From: Burkholderiales bacterium
GTDB lineage: Bacteria > Pseudomonadota > Gammaproteobacteria > Burkholderiales > Burkholderiaceae_C
Direction: 5' to 3'
DNA length: 64,000 nt
Assembly: GCA_003963115.1 (NCBI GenBank)
Contig: RXJQ01000040.1
Location: 1-64,000, forward strand
The notes under the pieces were generated by a model. The model ran no database searches and was not told the origin of the DNA. It saw only the letters and a program-made list of their open reading frames with translations. Of this stretch, positions 52,944 through 61,492 are shown piece by piece (position 1 is the stretch's first letter; each line of letters opens with the position of its first letter). The translations under genes were made by a program, and so were the position numbers.

Positions 52944-54995
52944 TCAATCCTGGCTGACCTGAAAGACACGGGACGTGCCGCTGAAAGGCGTGATCGTGCC
53001 GGCCAGCGACTTGGCGTCACCATGGTGGACGATGCGGTAGCTGCCAGGCGGCGTGTCCGTGGGGATGGCCCAGCTGATCTCAGCCGCAGACTCTGCGCCG
53101 AAGGTGCGCACCCAGTGGTAGCGCGTGGCCCAGTCGCCATCGTCGGCGACCATGCGCCATTGCCCGTCGACGAGCCTCTGCACTTCAAGGAAGGTGCCGT
53201 TGCGGTGCAGCTCGTTCTTGGGGTGGCCGCTCTGGAAGCGCACCTGCACGGTGTCGCCTCGCTTGTAGTGGCTGGCTGCGTCTTGCAGCACCTGGCCGAA
53301 CTGCTTGCCCAACGCAGGCAGGTCCATCAGCACACCGGGCTGGAAGTTCAGCTGGTGCGCGCTGAGATCGCGGGGGTGCAAGGCGCTGATGTCGACGCCG
53401 GGCTGGCCACTGGCCATGTCATGCGCGAGCCTGTCCAGCTCCTGCTGGTAGGCCGGCAGCGTGTAAGGCCCGAACAGCGTGCTGCCGCCTTCGTAGTCCT
53501 GGGCGCTGTATTCCTCGGGCGTGGTGATGTACTCGGTGTAGGCATTGCTGTAACCCACCACCAGCACCTGCTTGATGTCCACGCCCAGCGTGTGGGCCAG
53601 CGTGCGCCGGATGCGCCAGCCCGACATGATGGTGGGCTCGCCCGGCAGCGTGGCCAGGTAGAGCTGGCCGATGCGCAGCACCTGCAGGGGCAGGACTTCG
53701 GGCGCCCATGGATAGGGCTTCATCTCGCCGACGGGGATGACCACCTCCTTGACGCCATGGCATTGCCGCAGCGTTTCGGACGGCCAGAACAACAGGCCGC
53801 CCACGGCTTTGAGGAAGGGGTTGGACTGACCTTCTTTGGCGATGCCGGGGCCGGGGCCATCTTCTTCGCTGCCGGCGGCGAAGGTGCTGCCCAGGGCGGC
53901 CGGGCAGGTGTGGTGCAGCTGGCCATCGGGGGTGTAGGCCCCCGAGACCTGCACCTGGCTCATGTCGACGTAGCGCATGCGGTGGTCCACGGGGCCTTGC
54001 AAGGACTGTTTGGATTGGTTGGAGAGCGCCATGGCCTTGTCTGCCTGGCGCAGGCCGATCAGGCGCGTGTTCTCGAACTCGTCCTCGGTGGGGCCGCTGC
54101 CGGGCTTGAGGTTCAGGTTGGGGCTCATGTCCCCTGGATTGGTCTGCGCGAAGGCTGCCACGAAGGGGGTCTTGTCACGCAGGTAGCGCACGCCGGCTTC
54201 GTCATGCTCCCAATGGTAGGCCGCATAGCCCTTGTTGTCCCCACTGATGAGCGTGTTGCGGTTGGTCATGCTCGTGCCATGTGTGGGGAACAGGCTGAGC
54301 GCGCCAATGGGCCGGCCGTTCTGACGGAAGGTCAGCACGCTCATCAGCGGGTCGATCTCTTGCGGGAAGGCCGCGCGATCCGCAGCGGGGTTGAGGCGAA
54401 AGGCCGTGGCCGAGCGGTTGCGGCTGGCATTGGTGAGTTTACCCTGGTTGAGCAGGATGTCGCCAGGGGCCTTGCGCTGATGGGCCCGAACAATGGCTTC
54501 GACGATGCCATCGACGATGGCCTGGAAGGTCTTGGGCTGGAAGCCCAGGATGGTGATGTTGTAGAGCGCGTAGTGCGAGTAGCCGCCGGGCCCTGCGTGC
54601 GTGTGCGTGGCGCTGATCAGCACATTGCGCTCGTCGTACAGTTGGCCGTGCGGCGTGACGTAGAGCTTGGCCAGGCGTTGAAGCACGGCCTGGTGGATGG
54701 CCTGCGTGACCAGGCCCGTGTCGGTGATGACGATGACCACCGACTGGTGCGTGGTGGCGTCTTCCACGATGAAGGCCCGCGCACGCAGGCGCTGGTGGAT
54801 ACCGGCTGTCTTTTGGCCCAGCACGGCGTAGCCCATCATGCCGACCTCGGCGGCTTCGCCGGTGATGTCGCTCATGCCCACGCCGACAAGGTAGGGTTGT
54901 GAGGGCTGAGAGGGTTGGGGAAGGGCCTGCGCGCACAGCAGCAGGCCGCACAAGGCGGCCATGCACCATCGAAGAAGGCCTCGCAAGGCACGCAT
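52944..54995 (-). CDS. Neutral ceramidase (non-lysosomal)
   Basis: The 683-residue enzyme is a neutral/alkaline ceramidase, which hydrolyses ceramide to sphingosine and fatty acid. The nucleophile Ser291 lies in NPGDMSPN; family members usually read GDVSPN, so Met replaces Val. The zinc ligand stretch ATHTHAGPGGYSHY (about 106-119) and PTHGTS follow the family. A signal peptide covers about residues 1-28. Length is close to the Pseudomonas aeruginosa enzyme. It is the last gene of the cytochrome/FAD oxidase/PLP/DUF2147/Gcw operon, 11 bp after the Gcw-like gene. It would act in the periplasm or outside. The hydrolysis product, sphingosine, is toxic to bacteria, so linked disposal genes make sense. 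Confidence 0.94.
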   Translation of the reverse strand: MRALRGLLRWCMAALCGLLLCAQALPQPSQPSQPYLVGVGMSDITGEAAEVGMMGYAVLGQKTAGIHQRLRARAFIVEDATTHQSVVIVITDTGLVTQAIHQAVLQRLAKLYVTPHGQLYDERNVLISATHTHAGPGGYSHYALYNITILGFQPKTFQAIVDGIVEAIVRAHQRKAPGDILLNQGKLTNASRNRSATAFRLNPAADRAAFPQEIDPLMSVLTFRQNGRPIGALSLFPTHGTSMTNRNTLISGDNKGYAAYHWEHDEAGVRYLRDKTPFVAAFAQTNPGDMSPNLNLKPGSGPTEDEFENTRLIGLRQADKAMALSNQSKQSLQGPVDHRMRYVDMSQVQVSGAYTPDGQLHHTCPAALGSTFAAGSEEDGPGPGIAKEGQSNPFLKAVGGLLFWPSETLRQCHGVKEVVIPVGEMKPYPWAPEVLPLQVLRIGQLYLATLPGEPTIMSGWRIRRTLAHTLGVDIKQVLVVGYSNAYTEYITTPEEYSAQDYEGGSTLFGPYTLPAYQQELDRLAHDMASGQPGVDISALHPRDLSAHQLNFQPGVLMDLPALGKQFGQVLQDAASHYKRGDTVQVRFQSGHPKNELHRNGTFLEVQRLVDGQWRMVADDGDWATRYHWVRTFGAESAAEISWAIPTDTPPGSYRIVHHGDAKSLAGTITPFSGTSRVFQVSQD

Positions 54996-55006
54996 GGCGA
55001 TCAGTT

Positions 55007-55933
55007 TCAGAAGCGTTTGGCGATGCTGGCCATCAGTGCGGGCTTGTCGATGCGCTTGAGCGCGTCCATGGCCGTGTTGGGCGTGTTGGCGTAGTAGCTG
55101 TTGCGCATGCTGCCGCCCACGATATCGGCTTCGAAGTCCAGGCCCCAGCGGGTGTGGATCACACCGAGCTTGTAGTCCAGGGTGTTGAGGAAGGAGAAGT
55201 TGCGCACGGCGGTGTAGCCCACATGCGTGAGCAGCCTGGTGTTGCCATTGAGCGGGATTTTGGCCTCGACTTGCAGCAGCTGCGAACCCCGGCTGTTGCG
55301 GTAGCCACGGTCATAGCAGCTGCTGGCCTCGCCGAAAGTCAGGTCGCCTTGAATCTGCGCGATCTGGGCGGCGGTGCCACACACCACGGAGGTGTTGTTG
55401 CCGCGGAAGTCCTTGCTCAGTACCAGCATGTAGCGGGCTTCCATGATGCCGTAGCCGAATTCGAGGAGGCCGAAGGTGGTGTCGAAGTTGGTCTTGATCA
55501 CTTCGGCCGGGCCGCCCATGGCGTAGACCAGTTCGTTGTCGTGCAGTTCCACGGATGCGCCGGGGAATATCTCCTGCGCGGCGCCCACGCCGAAGTGCCA
55601 GCCCTCGGGCTTGCCCCAGCGGTAACCCAGGGCGCCGACGGCCGTGGTCTTGTTGCCATCGGGGAAGCTCTCTTTGGCCACGGTGCCCAGTTGCAGGTAG
55701 CCGAGGAAGCCCGATTCATGCGCCGCGGTGACGGTGAACTCCGCGCCGGGGCGGCGGTAGGTGTCGGACAGGCCGTTGGTGCGGCGGTCGGTCGACACCT
55801 TGGCCTCCATGTCGAGCGAGTAGGACTGGATCTCGGGCTCGCCCGGCTCGGCCGCATGGCTGGACGCGGATGCCGCCAACATGGCAGCCATCAGCACGGT
55901 AGACGAAGACAAGATGGCGGACAGGAACTTCAT
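55007..55933 (-). CDS. Gcw_chp-like (TIGR02001-type) outer-membrane protein
   Basis: The 308-residue protein has a Sec signal (about 1-28). The rest is beta-rich with alternating aromatic strands (for example GYLQLGTV, YRWGKPEGWHFGVGAA and RWGLDFEADIVGGS), consistent with an outer-membrane barrel of the Gcw_chp family. There is one Cys pair (VVCGTA and SSCYDRG). From memory the sphingosine-induced SphA of Pseudomonas aeruginosa belongs to a similar class; this needs checking. It is the fifth gene of the six-gene operon, suggesting lipid or product passage through the outer membrane. Confidence 0.7.
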   Translation of the reverse strand: MKFLSAILSSSTVLMAAMLAASASSHAAEPGEPEIQSYSLDMEAKVSTDRRTNGLSDTYRRPGAEFTVTAAHESGFLGYLQLGTVAKESFPDGNKTTAVGALGYRWGKPEGWHFGVGAAQEIFPGASVELHDNELVYAMGGPAEVIKTNFDTTFGLLEFGYGIMEARYMLVLSKDFRGNNTSVVCGTAAQIAQIQGDLTFGEASSCYDRGYRNSRGSQLLQVEAKIPLNGNTRLLTHVGYTAVRNFSFLNTLDYKLGVIHTRWGLDFEADIVGGSMRNSYYANTPNTAMDALKRIDKPALMASIAKRF

Positions 55934-56007
55934 GGTTGGACTCCAGACAAGAGCTTGGCGTGATGACGGCGTGGTGTGTTCAGTGGATGGTGCTCAGCGG
56001 ACGGCAC

Positions 56008-56463
56008 TCAGCGGGGTTTGCAGCCGGCGGGCAGCGTGGCCACGCGGCTCATCTCTTCGGTCTCGCCCAGGATCTCGGTGCCGATATAGGCCCGCAACGA
56101 GAGGGTGTCCTTGTTGACGCGCACCGTGGCCTTGTAGTTTTTCTTGGTGCGAGGGTCGTGCACCCAGCCGTCGCGCCAGGCCTCGTCCTCGTACTTCTTG
56201 AGCTTGGCGATCATCAGGCCGCAGGTGTCCAGCGGCGTGCCCGCATCCTTGTCCCATACGATGGTGGCGCACAGGGCGCTGGCCATGTCGGCACAGTCCG
56301 TGAATTCGATCACGGCGCCCTTGTCGGCGCTCAGCCACAGGCCTTTGGCATCGTTGGGGCCATTTGTGGTCTGGGCTGTGGTCTGGGCCGCATGGACCCA
56401 TGCGGATGTCAGCATGAAAGACAGGGCCGTGCACAGGCCGACGAAGGGCAGGCGCTTCATCAT
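56008..56463 (-). CDS. DUF2147-family secreted protein
   Basis: The 151-residue protein has a signal peptide (about residues 1-25, ending VHA). A DUF2147-type small beta-barrel domain follows, with GLWLSADKGAVIEFTDCADM and LRAYIGTEILGETE. Cysteines (DCADMASALC and TCGLM) could form disulphides. The family often accompanies lipid or envelope genes, but no activity is established. Operon position: 74 bp before the Gcw-like gene, 21 bp after the PLP enzyme. A lipid-handling role in the periplasm is inferred. Confidence 0.8.
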   Translation of the reverse strand: MMKRLPFVGLCTALSFMLTSAWVHAAQTTAQTTNGPNDAKGLWLSADKGAVIEFTDCADMASALCATIVWDKDAGTPLDTCGLMIAKLKKYEDEAWRDGWVHDPRTKKNYKATVRVNKDTLSLRAYIGTEILGETEEMSRVATLPAGCKPR

Positions 56464-56484
56464 CTTCAGATCTCCAAAAGGGCT

Positions 56485-57777
56485 TCAAGCCTGGGCCGGG
56501 AACACGGGCCACATCGTGGTGACGCGACCGTTCTCGTAAACGGCGATATCACCGAACTGCTGCAAGACGGCCTCGCTTTGCGTGGGCCTGAGGAACACGA
56601 AATCGTCGGGTTGCAGGGCCTGCTTGCCCGAACCCAGCAGGATCTGCTGGTTGGATGAAGGGCCGATCAGGCCGCTGGGGCTAAGGCCCGCAGGCGCGAA
56701 CGGCTTGGCCATCCAGTGGCCGCCATAGATGAAGACCGAATGACGCTGGTTCGCGTCCCACCACGCGGCGGCGGTGCCAAGTTCTTCCACGCCATCGGGG
56801 GCGACGAAGCGGCCGCTCTTGATGACGGGCGTGGCGATGAAGGCCGCGGACACGAAGTCGCTCAGCAAGGGGGAGTCGAAGTCGGATGGCTTGACCATGG
56901 CCGAGCCCACGGCCACCTCATTGGCCGCGCCAGTGCCGTCGTGCAGCCTGAAGCTGGGCGAGCCTGCGGTGTTGAGGGTGAGTGCCTGCCGATCTTGCTT
57001 GAGCGGGCTGGCCTGCATGAAGTCGGCAAAGCGCTGGTAGACCTGCTTGGCATGGGCACGCGAGCGCTCACGCAGGCCGCCGACCTCGGGGATCTTCTCG
57101 GTGTGGGCCTCGTAACCCATCAGGCCGGACCATCGCAGCAAGGGCTCTTCCTGGATGAGCTGCACCATGGTCTTGAGCACGTCCAGATCAGGCACGCCGC
57201 CTCGGTGCAGGCCCACGTCGATCTCGATGTTCACGCGCATGGGCCGGCGCTGGGCGCGGGCCAACTCGCGGTATTGCTGCACGCGCTGCGGCGTGTCCAC
57301 CAGCCATTGCAGCTGCTGACTGGCGTCGAAGCCGGACGTGGGGGGCTGGGCGTAAAAGCGTGCAACTGCGGCCACGGGCAAGGGCTTGCCCAGCAGGATC
57401 TGGCTTTGCGGGCGCTGCTGCGTCAGCAGTTGCAGGTAGGGCAGGTTGAAGACCATCTGCCGGTTGGTGCCAGTGGCCTGCGCGATTTCATCAAGCAGCG
57501 ACAGGCTGGGCAGGGATTTGTTGACCAGCCGCAGGTGCAGCTTGCCTTGCCCGTTCCCCTGTACATGGGCTTTCACCTTCTGCGCATTGGCATGCAGCCG
57601 TTCACGGTCGATGACCAAGGTGGGTGTGCCAATCCCGGCGGTCTTCAAGGCCTGGTTGAGTTGCGCGAAGTAAGGCTCGTAAGGTGCGCCCTGATCGCTT
57701 GGGCGCAGCGCCACGGTGCCGGTCACAGCCGCGATGCCAGTGGCGCCGAGGAAGCCGCGTCTGCTGATGAAGCTCAT
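56485..57777 (-). CDS. Tat-exported DSD1-like PLP-dependent enzyme
   Basis: The 430-residue protein starts with a Tat signal (SRRGFLGATGIAAVTG, residues 5-20), then an alanine-racemase-like PLP domain with the probable PLP Lys87 in RLVNKSLPS. Similar segments (NIEIDVGLHRGGV and GLMGYEAHTEKIP) place it near D-threonine aldolase/D-serine dehydratase (DSD1). The C-terminal His-x-Cys/His-x-Asp metal motif of those enzymes is replaced by RPTQSEAVLQQFGDIAVY, so metal-dependent aldolase activity is doubtful or altered. Export of a PLP enzyme by Tat is unusual. It lies 15 bp after the FAD oxidase gene. From memory the sphB gene of Pseudomonas may be homologous. Confidence 0.8.
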   Translation of the reverse strand: MSFISRRGFLGATGIAAVTGTVALRPSDQGAPYEPYFAQLNQALKTAGIGTPTLVIDRERLHANAQKVKAHVQGNGQGKLHLRLVNKSLPSLSLLDEIAQATGTNRQMVFNLPYLQLLTQQRPQSQILLGKPLPVAAVARFYAQPPTSGFDASQQLQWLVDTPQRVQQYRELARAQRRPMRVNIEIDVGLHRGGVPDLDVLKTMVQLIQEEPLLRWSGLMGYEAHTEKIPEVGGLRERSRAHAKQVYQRFADFMQASPLKQDRQALTLNTAGSPSFRLHDGTGAANEVAVGSAMVKPSDFDSPLLSDFVSAAFIATPVIKSGRFVAPDGVEELGTAAAWWDANQRHSVFIYGGHWMAKPFAPAGLSPSGLIGPSSNQQILLGSGKQALQPDDFVFLRPTQSEAVLQQFGDIAVYENGRVTTMWPVFPAQA

Positions 57778-57792
57778 GGTGGCATGCTCCGA

Positions 57793-59220
57793 TCAGGTCT
57801 TGACGAAGAGCTTGCGCAGGTGCGCATTGAGCATGCGGCCTTGCGGGTCGAACTGTTTGCGCACGGCCTGGAAGTCGTGCCAGCGCGGGTACATGGCTGA
57901 GAGCTCCGCCCAGCCCATCTCATGAAGCTTGCCCCAGTGCGGACGGCCTTGATGGGCGCGGTAGATGGGAGCGCAATCTTTGACCAGGTAGTCCCAGGGT
58001 TCGTCGGCCGAGGCGTGCACGGCGATCGAGCAGCTGTCGCGGCCATGGAAGGGGCTCAGCCAGGCATCGTCTGCCCGGATGAAGCGGAACTCGATGGGGA
58101 AGAAAGCCTCGTTGTGACGTTCGATGGCGGCGATGATCTGGCGCAGGCAGGGGATGCCCTGTTCGCGTGGCACATGCCATTCGGATTCGTTGAACTTCAT
58201 CGGCCGCACCGACGAGAGCAGCCTGAACGCGCGGTGGCGGGCCTCGTCCGTCATGTTCGGGTCGATGAACTTCTGGGCCGCCCACTGGCGCAGCTTGGGG
58301 AAGTGGCCCAGCCAGTCGCGCAGTGTGCGCAGGTCGGCCATCACGGCATCGTCACTGGGCTTGGGCAGCATCAGGTCACTGCCGGTGTAGATGTCATGCG
58401 AGATGGCCGCGCCATACCCGGTGAAGGGCAGGTAGTACATCTCGAAGTTGCGGTGCTGCTGGGCCAGTTGCGGTGCTTGCTGCAGCAGGTCTTCAATCGG
58501 GCGCAGCCAGACCTTGCGATGCAGGTTGTAGGCCGGCAGCACGCGCATGGTGACCTGCGAGAGGATGCCGAAGCTGCCCAGCGAGACACGGGCTGCGGCC
58601 AGCATGTCGCGGTCCTTGTCCTCATGCAGCTCGACGACCTTGCCGCCCGGCGTGACGATGCGCAGCCCCACCACATCGGCATGCAGCGCAGGCAGCGTGA
58701 TGCCGGTGCCGTGCGTGCCGGTGGAGATGGCGCCGGCAATGGTCTGCACGTCCACATCGGGCAGGTTGCGCAGGGCCAGGCCTTGCGCATCGAGCGCGCG
58801 CGACAGCATGCCCAGGCGCGTGCCGGCATGCATGGTGGCCGTCATGGCCTGCCGGTCCACCGAGATGAGGCCGGAGAGGCGGTCCAGCGAGACGATGCTG
58901 CCGCTGGTGGGCACCAGCGCCGTGAAGGAGTGGCCCGAACCGAAGGCGCGGATCTCGCCTTGGGCCGATGCCATCAGCGCTTGCAGCTCGGCCTCGTTGG
59001 CTGGCGTGGGCAAGGCGGCCGGCTGGGCCTGCTGCACGCCTGACCAGTTGTGCCATTGCAGGCCACTTGCAGTGGGTTTGGCGCTGCTTGGCGTGCTTTG
59101 CGCCAAGGCCGGGTCGGCCAGGCCCGCCGCGGCAAACAGGCTGCCCAGGGTGGCGGCCGCACCCGTGGCCATGAACTGGCGGCGCGGCAGGATGGTGTCG
59201 AAGTCGGGTTGGCTGTTCAT
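57793..59220 (-). CDS. Tat-exported FAD oxidase, arabinono-lactone/alditol oxidase class
   Basis: The 475-residue flavoprotein has a Tat signal (PRRQFMATGAAATLG, residues 13-27), an N-terminal FAD-binding PCMH domain and a C-terminal ALO domain ending near HWGKLHE. GSGHSF (about 92-97) carries the His that binds FAD covalently in this family. Related enzymes oxidise the C1 alcohol of polyols or lactones. The small cytochrome c gene overlaps its start by 4 nt (ATGA), so the oxidase probably hands electrons to the cytochrome instead of oxygen. Substrate is unknown; the ceramidase in the same operon suggests a sphingoid base. ATG 59220 sits inside the cytochrome stop region. Confidence 0.85.
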   Translation of the reverse strand: MNSQPDFDTILPRRQFMATGAAATLGSLFAAAGLADPALAQSTPSSAKPTASGLQWHNWSGVQQAQPAALPTPANEAELQALMASAQGEIRAFGSGHSFTALVPTSGSIVSLDRLSGLISVDRQAMTATMHAGTRLGMLSRALDAQGLALRNLPDVDVQTIAGAISTGTHGTGITLPALHADVVGLRIVTPGGKVVELHEDKDRDMLAAARVSLGSFGILSQVTMRVLPAYNLHRKVWLRPIEDLLQQAPQLAQQHRNFEMYYLPFTGYGAAISHDIYTGSDLMLPKPSDDAVMADLRTLRDWLGHFPKLRQWAAQKFIDPNMTDEARHRAFRLLSSVRPMKFNESEWHVPREQGIPCLRQIIAAIERHNEAFFPIEFRFIRADDAWLSPFHGRDSCSIAVHASADEPWDYLVKDCAPIYRAHQGRPHWGKLHEMGWAELSAMYPRWHDFQAVRKQFDPQGRMLNAHLRKLFVKT

Positions 59221-59588
59221 CGGTTTGTCTGGCTCATGAAGGCGATCAGGCCGCGCAGGTCGTCGTCGGTGCAGTCGCTGCACAGGCCTTTGGCGGGCAT
59301 GCCCTTGAAGCCCTCGCGGGCATGCTGGAGCAGCACATCGGCGCCTTGGGCCAGGCGCGGCTTCCAGGCGGGCTCAAAGCCGGTCAAGGGGGCCGCGCTG
59401 CGCACGCCATGGCAGCTCAGGCAGGCGCGTTCGTACTTGGCGGCCAGTTGGGCATCGGCTGGGCGCAGGGTGTCGGCGCGGGCCACGTCCTGGTCGCTGG
59501 GCGTCGGGGGCGGCCCGTCATGGCAGGCTGCCAGCAGGAGCACGGGCAGCCAGCTCATCGAGATCAGCGCGTGTTTGATCGGCGTCAT
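59217..59588 (-). CDS. Small lipoprotein cytochrome c
   Basis: The 123-residue protein has lipobox LAAC at residues 19-22, haem motif CLSCH at 56-60 and the axial Met candidate Met97 in GMPAKG, typical of class I c-type cytochromes. A second CxxC (CSDC, 103-106) lacks His and is not a haem site. It would be tethered to the membrane as an electron acceptor for the FAD oxidase, whose gene overlaps its stop. It is the first gene of the six-gene minus-strand operon and is divergent from the TetR gene. Confidence 0.88.
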   Translation of the reverse strand: MTPIKHALISMSWLPVLLLAACHDGPPPTPSDQDVARADTLRPADAQLAAKYERACLSCHGVRSAAPLTGFEPAWKPRLAQGADVLLQHAREGFKGMPAKGLCSDCTDDDLRGLIAFMSQTNR

Positions 59589-59635
59589 GAAAAAAGAAAC
59601 GTCGCGTTAAAAAAATACAGTGTTATCAGAATATG

Positions 59636-59651
59636 CTCTGGCCGATCAGAG
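59636..59651. promoter_or_regulatory. Candidate operator in the TetR / cytochrome operon promoter
   Basis: CTCTG-GCCGAT-CAGAG is a perfect 5-6-5 inverted repeat about 48 bp upstream of the cytochrome c start and 85 bp before the TetR start. The whole 147-bp region is AT-rich compared with neighbours. It is the best visible dyad in the divergent promoter, but short arms make chance similarity possible. Confidence 0.3.
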
Positions 59652-59735
59652 AGTTATCCAGACAAACCCTGTCCACTTGAGCACGTAAAACGCGAGCTAA
59701 TACAGGGGTCGAGACCTGACGAGGAGAGCCGGTTC

Positions 59736-60392
59736 GTGGCCACCACTACCGCCAAAGAGACACGCAAACTGCGCGAAGCCGAACAACGCCGCAAGGCCAT
59801 CATCAAGATCGTGCGCAAGCTGATCAAGAAGGGTGGGCTGGAGGATGTGTCCCTGCGCAAAGTGGCCGAGCTGGCCGGCTACTCCACCACCGTTGTCTAC
59901 TCGCTCTTCGAAGACAAGGCCACGCTGATCACGCAAGCCATGGACGAAGACCTGCTGGAGCTCACCCGGGTGATGAGCGCTGCGGTTGCCGGGCACAAGC
60001 ATCCGCTGGACCGCATCAGGGGCATGGCGCAGGCCTATGTCCAGTTCGGCATCGCCCACCCGGCCGAATACGCTTTCGTGTTCATGCAGCCGCGCCCGCA
60101 TGCACCCAATGAGTCGGCGCGCGTGCAGCACGGCGACCCGACCGAGGACCCTTACGCCTTTGGGCGCAGCCTGTGGGCCGATGCCGCCCAGGCCGGGCTG
60201 GTCAGCACCCAGGATGTCGATATCGACCTGATGACCCAGATCTTCTGGGAGGGTATCCATGGCCTCACCGCTCGCCACCTGGTGATGGGGCCTGACGACG
60301 TGTGGTTTCCTACGGTGCCCGAGGGCCGCCATGTCGAGCTGATGATCGAGGTGCTGCTGACCGGCATCCAGCAGCAATTCAAGCCACGCTGA
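59736..60392 (+). CDS. TetR-family regulator, divergent from the ceramidase operon
   Basis: The 218-residue protein has a TetR helix-turn-helix (residues about 18-65, LRKVAELAGYSTTVVYSLFEDKATL). A C-terminal helical domain of the WHG type follows (IFWEGIHGLTARHLV). The start is GTG 59736 with GAGGAG nine bases upstream; an ATG far upstream would run through the divergent promoter. The N-terminal arm is basic (AKETRKLREAEQRRKAIIK). It probably represses the divergent operon and responds to a lipid-like inducer; both points are inference from position. Confidence 0.86.
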   Translation: MATTTAKETRKLREAEQRRKAIIKIVRKLIKKGGLEDVSLRKVAELAGYSTTVVYSLFEDKATLITQAMDEDLLELTRVMSAAVAGHKHPLDRIRGMAQAYVQFGIAHPAEYAFVFMQPRPHAPNESARVQHGDPTEDPYAFGRSLWADAAQAGLVSTQDVDIDLMTQIFWEGIHGLTARHLVMGPDDVWFPTVPEGRHVELMIEVLLTGIQQQFKPR

Positions 60393-60522
60393 ACCGCACG
60401 CCCTCCGATCACACCCCCTGATGGGTGAGCAGGCGTCAAGCCTGTCGTGTTCGGGCCTACGGCCGCGTATTCCCTGTTGAGCGCCACGTTTTCGTTGCCG
60501 CCACACCAACAGGAGTATCGCC

Positions 60523-61386
60523 ATGCCCACCTCGTACACCATGCAAGCGCTGCAGTTCGGCAGCAACACCCTCAGGGTCCCCGGCCACGAAGTCGACATC
60601 ATTGCCGAGAACCAGCCCGCCCCCATTCAGCTCAAGCTCGCCGACCCCGGCAGTGGCGTATGGGACCTCGTCTTCAGTTACGAGGCCGGTGGCTTCTACC
60701 TGGCCAACGCGACCGTGCCCGGCATCGACAAGGCCACGATCCAGTCCTGGTACAGCAAAGAAGGCGTCCCGGGGACCGGCCCTCACGTGCTGAGTTTCGT
60801 GCCCTTCCTGGTCGACACGGACGGCCCCGACACCGGCTTCGCCCAGGCCACCCACTTCGTGGACTTCTCGCAGCCCACACCCAATGACAGCTGGATCAAC
60901 ACCGACACCATCGCCACCGCCAATGTGGTGGGCACCGTGCACCAGGAGCTGCCCGAGTACGCCAAACTGAGCTTTGCCACGCACGCGACCAACCAGTCCA
61001 TCATCATCACGACGACCAGCACCCACGCAGTGTTCGACAAGATCTTCGTGTATGCGGGCGGCGCGAGCCCCGTGGGTGCCAGCCTCACCGTGCCGAAGGG
61101 GCAGACAGCCCTGGCCCTGGCCATCTACAAGAAGCAGACCACGACCTCCAGCAAGGAGATCGGCACCATCCAGTTCCCCAAGATCCCGAAGTCGGAATGG
61201 CCGCAGTTGGTGGCCCAGGTCGTCAACGAGGTGGTGCTCAACCAGCACGGCGAGCTCTACGAATACCTCAACTCGCGTCAGCTGGCCGGTCTGGATGCCG
61301 CCACCCGCAAGAGTGCCGTGGCCGCCATCACGACGCACATCGAGCAGCTCAACAAGGTCAAGGCCACGATCGCCGGGCTGAGCTGA
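60523..61386 (+). CDS. Uncharacterised protein downstream of TetR
   Basis: The 287-residue protein has no signal peptide or membrane segment. It looks beta-rich in the first two-thirds (for example VWDLVFSYEAGGFYLANATV and SIIITTTSTHAVF) with a helical C-terminus (VVLNQHGELYEYLNSRQLA and KSAVAAITTHIEQLNKV). I do not recognise the family. CAGGAG lies upstream of ATG 60523. Same strand as TetR, 130 bp downstream; a separate promoter is likely. No function assigned. Confidence 0.6.
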   Translation: MPTSYTMQALQFGSNTLRVPGHEVDIIAENQPAPIQLKLADPGSGVWDLVFSYEAGGFYLANATVPGIDKATIQSWYSKEGVPGTGPHVLSFVPFLVDTDGPDTGFAQATHFVDFSQPTPNDSWINTDTIATANVVGTVHQELPEYAKLSFATHATNQSIIITTTSTHAVFDKIFVYAGGASPVGASLTVPKGQTALALAIYKKQTTTSSKEIGTIQFPKIPKSEWPQLVAQVVNEVVLNQHGELYEYLNSRQLAGLDAATRKSAVAAITTHIEQLNKVKATIAGLS

Positions 61387-61492
61387 TGCGTCAATGAAAC
61401 GTCACTGAACGGCGGCCTGAGCGCTGCGAAGCTCCCTACAATGCCACTGCGCCATCCGGTGCGGTGGCTTGTTGTCGTGGTGGAGTCGTTTC

